Source of the DNA: an uncultured Flavobacteriales bacterium
GTDB lineage: Bacteria; Bacteroidota; Bacteroidia; Flavobacteriales; Crocinitomicaceae
Direction of reading: 5' to 3'
DNA: 16,250 nt
NCBI GenBank assembly: GCA_946480815.1
Contig: CAMLLB010000071.1
Coordinates: 1-16,250 of the forward strand
The notes under the pieces: model-generated
Told to the model about the DNA's origin: nothing
Database searches by the model: none
Seen by the model: the letters and a program-made list of their open reading frames with translations, nothing else
Made by a program: the position numbers and the translations under genes
Part shown: one piece after another, positions 1-5,938 of the stretch
Layout of the letters: every line of letters starts with the position of its first letter
How positions within the stretch are numbered: the stretch's first letter is position 1

Positions 1-149
1 CCAACTATGATTACGTCAAAATTTTTGTTATCTGTCATGTCGTTAAAATTTGAAAATGCTTTTAATGGAAAAGGTAAAGCCAAAACTGTTAAAGCAAGTC
101 CACCTTGTTTAACTAATTCACGTCTTGATAATTTATTAGCTTCTGCCAT
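1..149 (-). CDS. NAD(P)/FAD-dependent oxidoreductase, N-terminal fragment with Tat-like signal (partial)
   Basis: The first 49 codons of a gene that runs off the left edge. The protein opens MAEANKLSRRELVKQGG, a twin-arginine-like motif (SRRELVK) followed by a hydrophobic run at about residues 18-29. At residues 44-49 it enters FDVIIVG, the beta strand of a Rossmann FAD-binding fold. This is typical of thioredoxin-reductase-like or pyridine-nucleotide-disulfide oxidoreductases; the substrate cannot be told from this fragment. It starts 37 bp after the DUF2798 stop and so probably belongs to the same operon as the SDR gene, opposite the HxlR regulator. An in-frame ATG at codon 38 (position 38) would give a cytoplasmic enzyme without the Tat signal. 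The 147-149 start is preferred because the codons before the fold form a coherent signal sequence. A plus-strand open frame over the same bases has no recognisable protein. Confidence 0.75.
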   Translation of the reverse strand, partial: MAEANKLSRRELVKQGGLALTVLALPFPLKAFSNFNDMTDNKNFDVIIV

Positions 150-186
150 TTGTTTTATAGATGTGCGTCATGATTCTTTTCTGGTA

Positions 187-408
187 TCAAACTTTCTTAT
201 CACCAAATAATTTATCTACAAGTTTTTGAATTACTGGACCGATAATAAGAATGGCAGGAATAACCACTAAATAGGCAAGTCCCCATGATTTTAACCATAT
301 CCTCAAAAACTTTTCAGAAAAACCAACATTTATAACAATTAATGTGAAGGAAATAATGGCTGTTGTTATACTTCCCATTATCAGTGCGAATGCTATTTTC
401 TTTTTCAT
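187..408 (-). CDS. DUF2798 family small membrane protein
   Basis: A 73-residue protein with two predicted transmembrane helices (about residues 5-28 and 41-63). Between them is the segment FLRIWLKSWGLAYLVVIP, which matches the DUF2798 pattern of a WL-x-x-W-x-x-A-(W/Y) stretch running into a proline-containing second helix. The family is widespread and its biochemical role is not established. The start ATG lies 2 bp after the stop of the upstream SDR gene (TAA-AA-ATG), so the two are almost certainly co-transcribed and probably translationally coupled. The next gene, the Tat-type FAD oxidoreductase, follows 37 bp later. The context suggests a small redox or electrophile-response unit controlled by the HxlR regulator across the intergenic region; this is an inference. 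Confidence 0.8.
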   Translation of the reverse strand: MKKKIAFALIMGSITTAIISFTLIVINVGFSEKFLRIWLKSWGLAYLVVIPAILIIGPVIQKLVDKLFGDKKV

Positions 409-410
409 TT

Positions 411-1214
411 TTATTTTGCCGATTTCACACTTTTGTTTATCGCTCCTTCAAACTGGGAATAAGCGTAATTATTAAGAAATAGTACCATTCCCGCCATTTT
501 TCCTACACTATTTCGGAATTTTGGATTTTTGGTATTTATCACTTTAATAATTTTATTCACTATTACAGAAGGTTCGTCTCCCTCTGCCATACCTTTTTTG
601 ATATACTTATTTACTTGCTCTTTATAGTTCTTGTATTCTGCTATATTTCCATCAACGGAAACCATGTTTGATCCAAGATTTGTTTTTGCCCACATTGGCT
701 CGATCATACTCACCTTGATATTAAATTGACTTAACTCAAAACGTAATGTTTTAAAGTAACCTTCCAAGGCATGTTTGGATGCCGCATACATGGATTTCAT
801 TGGTATTGATATAAGCCCCATCATCGAGCTGACTGTAATAATCTGACCGAACTTTTGTTTTCGGAAATAAGGCAATATTGCTTTTGTGACATTTACTGTT
901 CCCCAAAAGTTAGTTTCAAATTGAAGCTTTCCTGCTTCTGTTGATGTTTCCTCTGCTAATCCTGTGAGCATATAGCCCGCATTATTAACCAAAACATCTA
1001 ATTGGTTTACGGTTTCGAAAAGTTGCTTTGTAAATTCTTTTATTGAATTCTCATCAGTAATATCCAAAGCCAATACTTTAAAAGAAACAGTGGCTTGCAG
1101 TTTTTCCGGATTACGACTTGTACCAATTACTTTATAACCTTGTTGATGTAAATTGTTTGCCAGCATCAAACCAAAGCCTGAAGATGCACCTGTTATTAAA
1201 ATTGTTTGTTTCAT
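411..1214 (-). CDS. SDR family NAD(P)-dependent oxidoreductase
   Basis: A 267-residue classical short-chain dehydrogenase/reductase. The sequence shows the cofactor-binding TGASSGFG at residues 8-15, D51 of the adenine-ring loop (LALDIT), NNAG at 77-80, the strand VSS at 128-130 with the catalytic serine, and the catalytic Y143-x3-K147 (YAASK). Length and order of motifs are normal. S34 and R35 after the second strand (GTSRN) suggest NADP(H) preference, as in many SDRs. The substrate is unknown; carbonyl or quinone-like compounds are plausible because HxlR-controlled SDR genes often belong to electrophile or redox responses. The gene is first in a leftward operon with DUF2798 and an FAD oxidoreductase, and it diverges from the HxlR gene with about 100 bp between the two start codons. 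Confidence 0.92.
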   Translation of the reverse strand: MKQTILITGASSGFGLMLANNLHQQGYKVIGTSRNPEKLQATVSFKVLALDITDENSIKEFTKQLFETVNQLDVLVNNAGYMLTGLAEETSTEAGKLQFETNFWGTVNVTKAILPYFRKQKFGQIITVSSMMGLISIPMKSMYAASKHALEGYFKTLRFELSQFNIKVSMIEPMWAKTNLGSNMVSVDGNIAEYKNYKEQVNKYIKKGMAEGDEPSVIVNKIIKVINTKNPKFRNSVGKMAGMVLFLNNYAYSQFEGAINKSVKSAK

Positions 1215-1246
1215 TTGCTTTTTTTTAATTATCCGTTCGTATATTT

Positions 1247-1263
1247 ACTTGCAAATCGCAAGT
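1247..1263. promoter_or_regulatory. Putative HxlR operator 1 (inverted repeat)
   Basis: Inverted repeat ACTTGC-AAATC-GCAAGT with 6-bp arms, in the divergent space between the SDR gene and the HxlR gene. The core TTGC-N5-GCAA recurs 33 bp away, about three helical turns. HxlR/DUF24 regulators bind palindromes as dimers, usually next to their own gene, so this is the likely control site for both transcription units. Function is inferred from sequence and position only. Confidence 0.6.
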
Positions 1264-1280
1264 GTAAACATACAACAATA

Positions 1281-1296
1281 ATTGCAAAATGCAAGT
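1281..1296. promoter_or_regulatory. Putative HxlR operator 2 (inverted repeat)
   Basis: Second copy of the core TTGC-N5-GCAA (ATTGCAAAATGCAAGT), its centre 33 bp from that of operator 1 and 18 bp before the HxlR ATG. It shares the flanking GCAAGT half with the first site. A TTG codon in frame with the regulator lies inside this palindrome (1282-1284) and is more likely part of the operator than a start codon. Confidence 0.55.
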
Positions 1297-1314
1297 GCAA
1301 AAGAAAATATTATT

Positions 1315-1734
1315 ATGAGCAAGAGTCAAAAGAGATCGGATTGTCCTGTCAGTTGGTCCCTTGAAATGTGGGGAGATAAGTGGTCGTTGCTGATAATTAG
1401 GGACCTCCTGTTAAATAAGAATTGTACCTACAAGGACTTCCTGAATGCGGGGGAAGGCATTGCAACAAATATTCTGTCAGCACGGCTGCTGTCACTTGAA
1501 GAAAACGGGTTTATTCGAAAGGTTGACAACCCCGGAACAAAGACCCGTGTTTTTTATAAGCTGACGGAAATGGGAATTAACTTATACCCCATTATATTAG
1601 AAATTCTTTTATGGTCCGAGAAATATGCTACAAACCCAGCACATGTAAAAGCCATCATTAAAGAAGCAAAAAAAGATAAGGAAGGATTTATAAAAGCATC
1701 TATAAAGGAATTGAAGAAGGATTTGGCTGATTGA
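1315..1734 (+). CDS. HxlR/DUF24 family winged-helix transcriptional regulator
   Basis: A 139-residue regulator from the ATG at 1315. The hallmark HxlR start is present: a conserved cysteine (C10, SDCPVSWSLE), then the GDKWSLLIIRDLL helix, a winged-helix DNA-binding region (roughly residues 20-95, including NILSARLLSLEENGFI and the wing TRVFYKLTEMG) and a C-terminal dimerisation helix. The N-terminal cysteine is the redox or electrophile sensor in several characterised DUF24 proteins, so thiol-based sensing is plausible here. An upstream in-frame TTG at 1282 would add 11 residues, but it sits within a palindrome and the added residues do not resemble the family. The gene diverges from the SDR operon it probably controls, and it is the only plus-strand gene in the window. 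Confidence 0.92.
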   Translation: MSKSQKRSDCPVSWSLEMWGDKWSLLIIRDLLLNKNCTYKDFLNAGEGIATNILSARLLSLEENGFIRKVDNPGTKTRVFYKLTEMGINLYPIILEILLWSEKYATNPAHVKAIIKEAKKDKEGFIKASIKELKKDLAD

Positions 1735-1948
1735 TTTTCCTGCAAAGAAGAATAGAGTGTTGGAGAAGCGGCTATTTTTGCTTTTGGGTTGGCTAAAAGA
1801 AACCTATTTTTTGAAGTGTCTGATAATCTAATGTTCTGTCCAATTTAGCTTTTCCCGAAAGTATGGGACTTTTGTGAAATCATCGGAAAAATTCTAACTT
1901 TTTAATGGAGGATTTGGAACGGTTGCTTCAAATCTCAGCAGATTTATT
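1735..1948. other. Convergent intergenic region, no gene seen
   Basis: A 214-bp space between the end of the HxlR gene (+) and the end of the unknown membrane-anchored protein gene (-). It holds one copy of the 3'-end repeat (about 1870-1920), a short hairpin TCCC-N8-GGGA at 1853-1868 and a weak AAATC-N6-GATTT hairpin at 1930-1945. No convincing strong terminator for the HxlR transcript was found. Confidence 0.5.
1870..1920 (-). repeat. 3'-end repeat element, copy a
   Basis: Read on the minus strand it begins GTTCCAAATCCTCC, then AAAAAGTTAGAA and TTTTTCCG, and leads into CACAAAAG and a small hairpin. It aligns with copies at 13841-13875 and 14829-14865. All three have the same orientation and lie just downstream of a minus-strand stop codon, here 28 bp past the stop of the gene ending at 1949. 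Over the 29-bp core (1892-1920 against 14837-14865) I count 6 mismatches. Confidence 0.55.
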
Positions 1949-3040
1949 TCAATAATCAAAAACATGCTCCACATTGTAATGCTCTTCTTTTACTTTCAAA
2001 AGCATACGATTTAAATCTTTGACAAGAACAGCCAACACAATTCGTTTTTTCTTCGGTTCAGAAGGAATTGGTTGTGAAAAAATATTTTCAGTATAACTAG
2101 TCGAGAAGAATTTGTTTGCGGGAACTTTCAGGGAAACGAAAATTGCTGCATTGTTGCCGGCTATTTCGCGGAAGGTCAATTTATCTTCTGCCAATTGAAC
2201 AATCTCAGGATTAAACCGGGCATAGCGATCCAACCTCAGTAGTGCACTTTTATCAGGATAGCTTTCAATCACGTCGTATTTATTCTTCAACTTTTCCGGC
2301 AATCTGTCTACCAAAACCATCGTATAGGTATCGTCGGGACCGTGCATGGTCTCTGCCCCCATCTTGATCAATTTACCATATCCCCATTTCACCATCAGTT
2401 CCGAGGTGAGGAAATATTTCCGTTCTATTTTGCGGAGAAAATGGCTGTCGAAAAAAGAAGTTTCGGTCCAGAGTCTTTTCAAACGATCTTTAAAATCAAA
2501 TTCGTACCAAAAGTTATCATTAATAAATGCTACATAATCTTTAGTGTATTGGGCAGTAAAGTGGTCTTCATCCGTTTCAACTGTTTTGGTATCAGTTAAT
2601 CTTCCTACCACGCGTTCGTACCATGCCTTCGTAACATATTCTGCCGAACAACTGGAATTGATAATATAGATCATCAACTGGTACTCCCCGTTGTATTTAT
2701 AGTTGGTATGATTTGTATCCGTATATGTCTTCACGATCTTATGAATGTCCCAAATCTGGGCGTTTTGACGCATGTATGGAAAAGAACTTGCCGTTGCATG
2801 TTCAAAATAATCTCCCTGTTCTTTCGGACTGAAAACAAGATACCATTCTGGAATGCTTAGCATTGCCTGATCAACTCTTCGCCTGTATTTGGAGGGGGTT
2901 TGCGGGTGCTCATTTTTCGCTGTCCACTCTTTGGGTATCAGCACACCTTCATCATCAACATAGGTATTCGGCTTTTGCATATAAAATGTCAGCAAAGCCA
3001 GTGAGGAAGAAATGAGTGTAAACAAAAACAGGCGTCTCAT
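1949..3040 (-). CDS. Membrane-anchored or exported protein of unknown function
   Basis: A 363-residue protein from the ATG at 3040, which lies 4 bp after the methyltransferase stop; an ATG at 3058 would overlap that gene and add six residues. Residues 3-21 form a single hydrophobic signal-anchor. The rest is soluble-looking and rich in aromatic and charged residues, with notable segments SIPEWYLVFSPKEQGDY (62-78), FPYMRQNAQIWDIHKIVKTY and MHGPDDTYTMVLVDRLP. I do not recognise a named domain. The SIPEWYLVFSP and FPYM...IW stretches look like conserved-family signatures, but I cannot assign a function. It is the last gene of a compact operon with the FAD oxidase fusion and the methyltransferase, so it probably works at the membrane with them. 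Confidence 0.7.
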   Translation of the reverse strand: MRRLFLFTLISSSLALLTFYMQKPNTYVDDEGVLIPKEWTAKNEHPQTPSKYRRRVDQAMLSIPEWYLVFSPKEQGDYFEHATASSFPYMRQNAQIWDIHKIVKTYTDTNHTNYKYNGEYQLMIYIINSSCSAEYVTKAWYERVVGRLTDTKTVETDEDHFTAQYTKDYVAFINDNFWYEFDFKDRLKRLWTETSFFDSHFLRKIERKYFLTSELMVKWGYGKLIKMGAETMHGPDDTYTMVLVDRLPEKLKNKYDVIESYPDKSALLRLDRYARFNPEIVQLAEDKLTFREIAGNNAAIFVSLKVPANKFFSTSYTENIFSQPIPSEPKKKRIVLAVLVKDLNRMLLKVKEEHYNVEHVFDY

Positions 3041-3044
3041 AGCG

Positions 3045-3899
3045 TCAATTTTTAGCAAATGCGAGCAAGGTATTCAATGAAGGATCATTCAGTTGCAAAA
3101 TGCGGAAGTTCAGATCGGTAAATCCTGATTCTTCCAGCAGCTTCACCCACTCTTCCACCGAACGGAAAGAACGGTATTCTTCCTGGTTTTTTGACCAGGT
3201 TTCATGTAATCCCAGGTTGAAAACCGTATGAACCAATGATGCAAAAACACGCATTTCTTCTGAATTCACATCGTGATCACGCATAATAAACAACCCTCCG
3301 GGTTTGAGCACTCGCCTGATTGATCCCACAAAAGCAGGTAATAATTCTACCGGACAATGATGCAATCCAATGTGACAGGTTACTACATCTAAACTATTGT
3401 CTGTAATTTGCAAAGGAATCGGTTGATAATCCAAATGAAAAAAAGTTCCGATTTTGCCGATCTTACCACGTTCCATGATATCTGCAATTCCGTTGTTCGG
3501 AGCAATGTCGTTCATCAAATAAACGGGACCTGTGATTCGAATGTGTTTTTTTAATTCACTGATATATCTTCCGGTTGAACCGATTTCCAGGTAACCGTTG
3601 ATTTCATTTTTTCCTTTCAGAATTTGAAGCACCTGGTTCGACATTTCTTTTTTCTGCTTTTTCAATGCAGGCAAAGCATGAGTAAGTGCCGAAAGAAAAG
3701 GTGTAATACTTTTCAGATCCTTTTGAACAGCTTCATAAATTGCCTGATCGGTAACAAAATGATTTGACTTATCCGCAATCAGATGATGGAATTTATCTTC
3801 CGGATATAAATGGAAAATCCCTTGCAGAAATTTATAAAACCGATCACTCGATTCCGTATTGCCAAAAATGGCTTTGAACTCAGATTGGGGTTTATTCAT
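3045..3899 (-). CDS. Class I SAM-dependent methyltransferase
   Basis: A 284-residue protein with a C-terminal Rossmann methyltransferase domain. Motif I is LEIGSTGRY at 104-112 (E/D-x-G-x-x-G form), followed by D131 in the acidic-loop strand region. A DVVTCHIGLHHC strand lies at 171-182 and the post-motif LKPGGLFIMRDHD at 198-210. About 100 residues precede the fold and have no recognised domain. The acceptor substrate is unknown; the HHCP and LKPGG arrangement is the UbiE-like or Methyltransf_11/25 type, often acting on small molecules. The start chosen at 3899 overlaps the stop of the upstream oxidase gene by 8 bp (ATGAATAA), a common coupling arrangement; the longer frame beginning at 3962 would run far into that gene. 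The next gene begins 4 bp after this stop. Confidence 0.85.
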   Translation of the reverse strand: MNKPQSEFKAIFGNTESSDRFYKFLQGIFHLYPEDKFHHLIADKSNHFVTDQAIYEAVQKDLKSITPFLSALTHALPALKKQKKEMSNQVLQILKGKNEINGYLEIGSTGRYISELKKHIRITGPVYLMNDIAPNNGIADIMERGKIGKIGTFFHLDYQPIPLQITDNSLDVVTCHIGLHHCPVELLPAFVGSIRRVLKPGGLFIMRDHDVNSEEMRVFASLVHTVFNLGLHETWSKNQEEYRSFRSVEEWVKLLEESGFTDLNFRILQLNDPSLNTLLAFAKN

Positions 3900-5643
3900 A
3901 ATTGGTGTTTGGATTATAATATTTTTCCCAGAGAGAATTCCTGAATTTATTATCCGGATCAATCTGTTGTTTTAAGCGGAATAGCTTTCTAGCACGAGGA
4001 AAGGCTTTATGAAATTGTTCAGGTGTTGCATGCGGTTGATAAGGCAAATAGTATGTGCCCCCACAATCCAATGCTGCATCAGTCAATTCTCTTGTCCAGA
4101 TTCCAACGGTGTTCTTAGCTTTTTCATTGGTACTTTGCTTGTACCAGATCACGAAAGCGAATACTTCTTTATCGCTCCAACTTAGTAATGAATCGCGATT
4201 CTGAACCGCGTGACGGATCGAAACATTGATTACGTTTACCTTATATCGACGAAAGATCTCAGCCATTTTTGAAGAGAAGTTTTCAAATTGAACTACCGGC
4301 ACAAAATACTCCTGGAGAATATAGGAACTATATTCACGCGATGCCGGTTCCAGCTCAGCGACATCATAACCGGCCTCGTAATTTCTCCAGTGAACTTTTC
4401 TGCGGCTATATAAAACAGGATCGACAATAAACTGTCTCCGCCACTTGGCAAAATTGTTCTTACTGAACGAACTGATAAAAAACCGTTCAATCGGATACTG
4501 AGCACGAAGAGTAATCAGACGTGATTTTTGGGTAGCTTTCTTTTTTGTGATTATCCAAGAAACACCTCGAATTCTTGAAAAATCGGGTGGATACAAATCG
4601 CCATTATGTAAAACAACTCGTTTATTATCGCGAACTTCCCTTCGGAAAAAATCCAGGTATTGATTTGTCCGCATCAGTTTCCATTTGCGCTCCAACAACT
4701 CGTTTTCTGCCAATTCAAGTTCGACAGCTATTATTATTGCTACTGCACCATAACAACCAACCACAGCTTCGAATAATTCTGGATGCTCAAATCGGGAAAC
4801 AGTTTTTAACTCACCATCCGCAGTTACAATATCCATAGAACGGACCGACATCACAACTGATCCGTATCCGATATACCTTCCGTGACAATTGACACTCACT
4901 GAGCCACCGACTGTGAAATTGGCGTAAGATTGCATTACTTTCACGCTTAAGTTGTATGAATCAATGTGTTTTTGAATATCACACCAACGGATTCCAGCCT
5001 CTACTTTAATCAGTTTCTCTTCCGGCGAAAAAGTAATCACCCGATTCATTGCCCGCATATCGATGTGAATTCCGTAAGAGCTGGCCGTTTGACCACCCAT
5101 ACTAAAACGACCTCCTCCGACAGAAATATGAGATTCAGCTTCTCTGACGATTTTCTGTACCTCTTCTGCTGAACCGGGAATATACACCTTAGAAACCAAA
5201 ATCGGATTTAAGCGTGAAACATCATTTACGATCTTTTCACCTGTTTTCAAATGTTTAATTGGTTCTGCGTCCGGGTTTTTATAATAATCCGAAGCCAAAT
5301 TCGGACTCATCCCAAATTTATTTTCTTTTCTTGTCCCCCGTCTGAAACCTAAAACTATAAACAGAAAAAGAGGTCCGAAAACCGGAATAAGAATTAGCCA
5401 AAGCCAATACCCCGACATTCCTGAATCATGCAAACGCTTATTGGCAGTACAAAATAGTGCCCAATACAATAAGGGATAAAGGACCCAAGTAGCTGAAGGC
5501 GAAATGCCTTTCTCCAAAGCGTTATATAAAACGTAAAAAATCGTCCAAATAAAAATAGAAACCAGCCAATAGGTGCGTCGGTTTATCCTTCCTCTTCGGG
5601 TAAAGAGCAGGTAAGAAATTGGCAGTTGTTTTTGATAATCCAT
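3892..5643 (-). CDS. DUF805 membrane domain fused to an FAD-binding (PCMH-type) oxidoreductase
   Basis: A 583-residue fusion. Residues 15-110 are a DUF805 domain: GRINRRTYW start, hydrophobic helices near 27-43, 53-67 and 79-100, and the family segment NKRLHDSGMSGYWLW. From about 145 a VAO/PCMH FAD-binding domain follows, with SVGGGRFSMGGQ (174-185) at the pyrophosphate loop, VEAGIRW, then TVGGSVSVNCHGR (234-246). A C-terminal cap ends in a DPDNKFRN segment, as in aldonolactone-oxidase-like enzymes. The usual covalent-flavin histidine of the loop (as in GRGHS) is replaced by R-F-S, so FAD is probably bound non-covalently, as in DprE1-like enzymes. The DUF805 part should place the oxidase at the inner membrane. 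The substrate is unknown. It is first in an operon with the methyltransferase and the anchored protein. The gene starts 18 bp from a dispersed repeat module. Confidence 0.85.
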   Translation of the reverse strand: MDYQKQLPISYLLFTRRGRINRRTYWLVSIFIWTIFYVLYNALEKGISPSATWVLYPLLYWALFCTANKRLHDSGMSGYWLWLILIPVFGPLFLFIVLGFRRGTRKENKFGMSPNLASDYYKNPDAEPIKHLKTGEKIVNDVSRLNPILVSKVYIPGSAEEVQKIVREAESHISVGGGRFSMGGQTASSYGIHIDMRAMNRVITFSPEEKLIKVEAGIRWCDIQKHIDSYNLSVKVMQSYANFTVGGSVSVNCHGRYIGYGSVVMSVRSMDIVTADGELKTVSRFEHPELFEAVVGCYGAVAIIIAVELELAENELLERKWKLMRTNQYLDFFRREVRDNKRVVLHNGDLYPPDFSRIRGVSWIITKKKATQKSRLITLRAQYPIERFFISSFSKNNFAKWRRQFIVDPVLYSRRKVHWRNYEAGYDVAELEPASREYSSYILQEYFVPVVQFENFSSKMAEIFRRYKVNVINVSIRHAVQNRDSLLSWSDKEVFAFVIWYKQSTNEKAKNTVGIWTRELTDAALDCGGTYYLPYQPHATPEQFHKAFPRARKLFRLKQQIDPDNKFRNSLWEKYYNPNTNYE

Positions 5644-5660
5644 TCGAATGCTAATTTAAT

Positions 5661-5711
5661 AGAAAAAGCGAACTACTACCGAAATTTCTCATCACTCTCG
5701 CTCTGAAAAAA
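5661..5711. repeat. Dispersed repeat, module A, copy 1
   Basis: Begins AGAAAAAGCGAACTACTACC and continues through TTTCTCATCA to CTCGCTCTGAAA. Its first 21 bp are identical to 14665-14685; the second copy carries an 11-bp insertion before CTCGCTCTGAAA. Here module A lies between module B and the start codon of the DUF805-FAD oxidase gene, so it probably overlaps that gene's leader. Confidence 0.7.
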
Positions 5712-5775
5712 AGAACAAGTACTGCTTGTGAAGATTGAGGCTCTGTCACATGAGACAGAAAAACCGAAGGATAGA
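5712..5775. repeat. Dispersed repeat, module B (two hairpins), copy 1
   Basis: Two adjacent hairpins: ACAAG-TACTG-CTTGT (5715-5729) and TCTGTC-ACATGA-GACAGA (5742-5759), separated by GAAGATTGAGGC and followed by CCGAAGGATAG. The linker and tail match the copy at 14562-14628 almost exactly. The first hairpin's sequence differs completely between copies while both remain self-complementary, which suggests that structure is maintained. Confidence 0.65.
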
Positions 5776-5842
5776 ATTAGTGTCAGAATGGGAAACCGTG
5801 TTCGCTAAAGCTATAGCGGTAGCAAAACAGAAAGGATGAAAA

Positions 5843-5876
5843 AAATAAAAGCATCACTTTTGCGATGCTTTTATTT
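5843..5876 (-). terminator. Intrinsic terminator of the T9SS Asp-box protein gene
   Basis: Perfect 13-bp inverted repeat AAATAAAAGCATC / GATGCTTTTATTT with an 8-nt loop. Read on the minus strand the stem is followed by a run of T (TTTATTTTTTTC). It lies about 60 bp past the stop codon at 5939. A/T-rich arms on both sides could allow some bidirectional action. Confidence 0.85.
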
Positions 5877-5938
5877 ACCTGTAACCTTTTAAAGGTAAAA
5901 TTTTAAATTTATTCAAAAACTGGATTGTATTCTAAATG

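Noticed and set aside
7..210. Plus-strand open frame of 67 codons at the left edge
   Set aside because: It covers the antisense of the Tat-signal FAD oxidoreductase start and the DUF2798 3' end and has no protein-like features; the minus-strand reading shows a coherent signal and Rossmann motif.
1282..1314. Upstream TTG start for the HxlR gene
   Set aside because: The TTG lies inside an inverted repeat, and the 11 extra residues do not resemble HxlR N termini; the ATG at 1315 gives the normal family start.
2342..2599. Plus-strand frames inside the anchored protein gene and the many other antisense frames
   Set aside because: They overlap well-supported minus-strand genes, lack motifs and have shadow-like composition.
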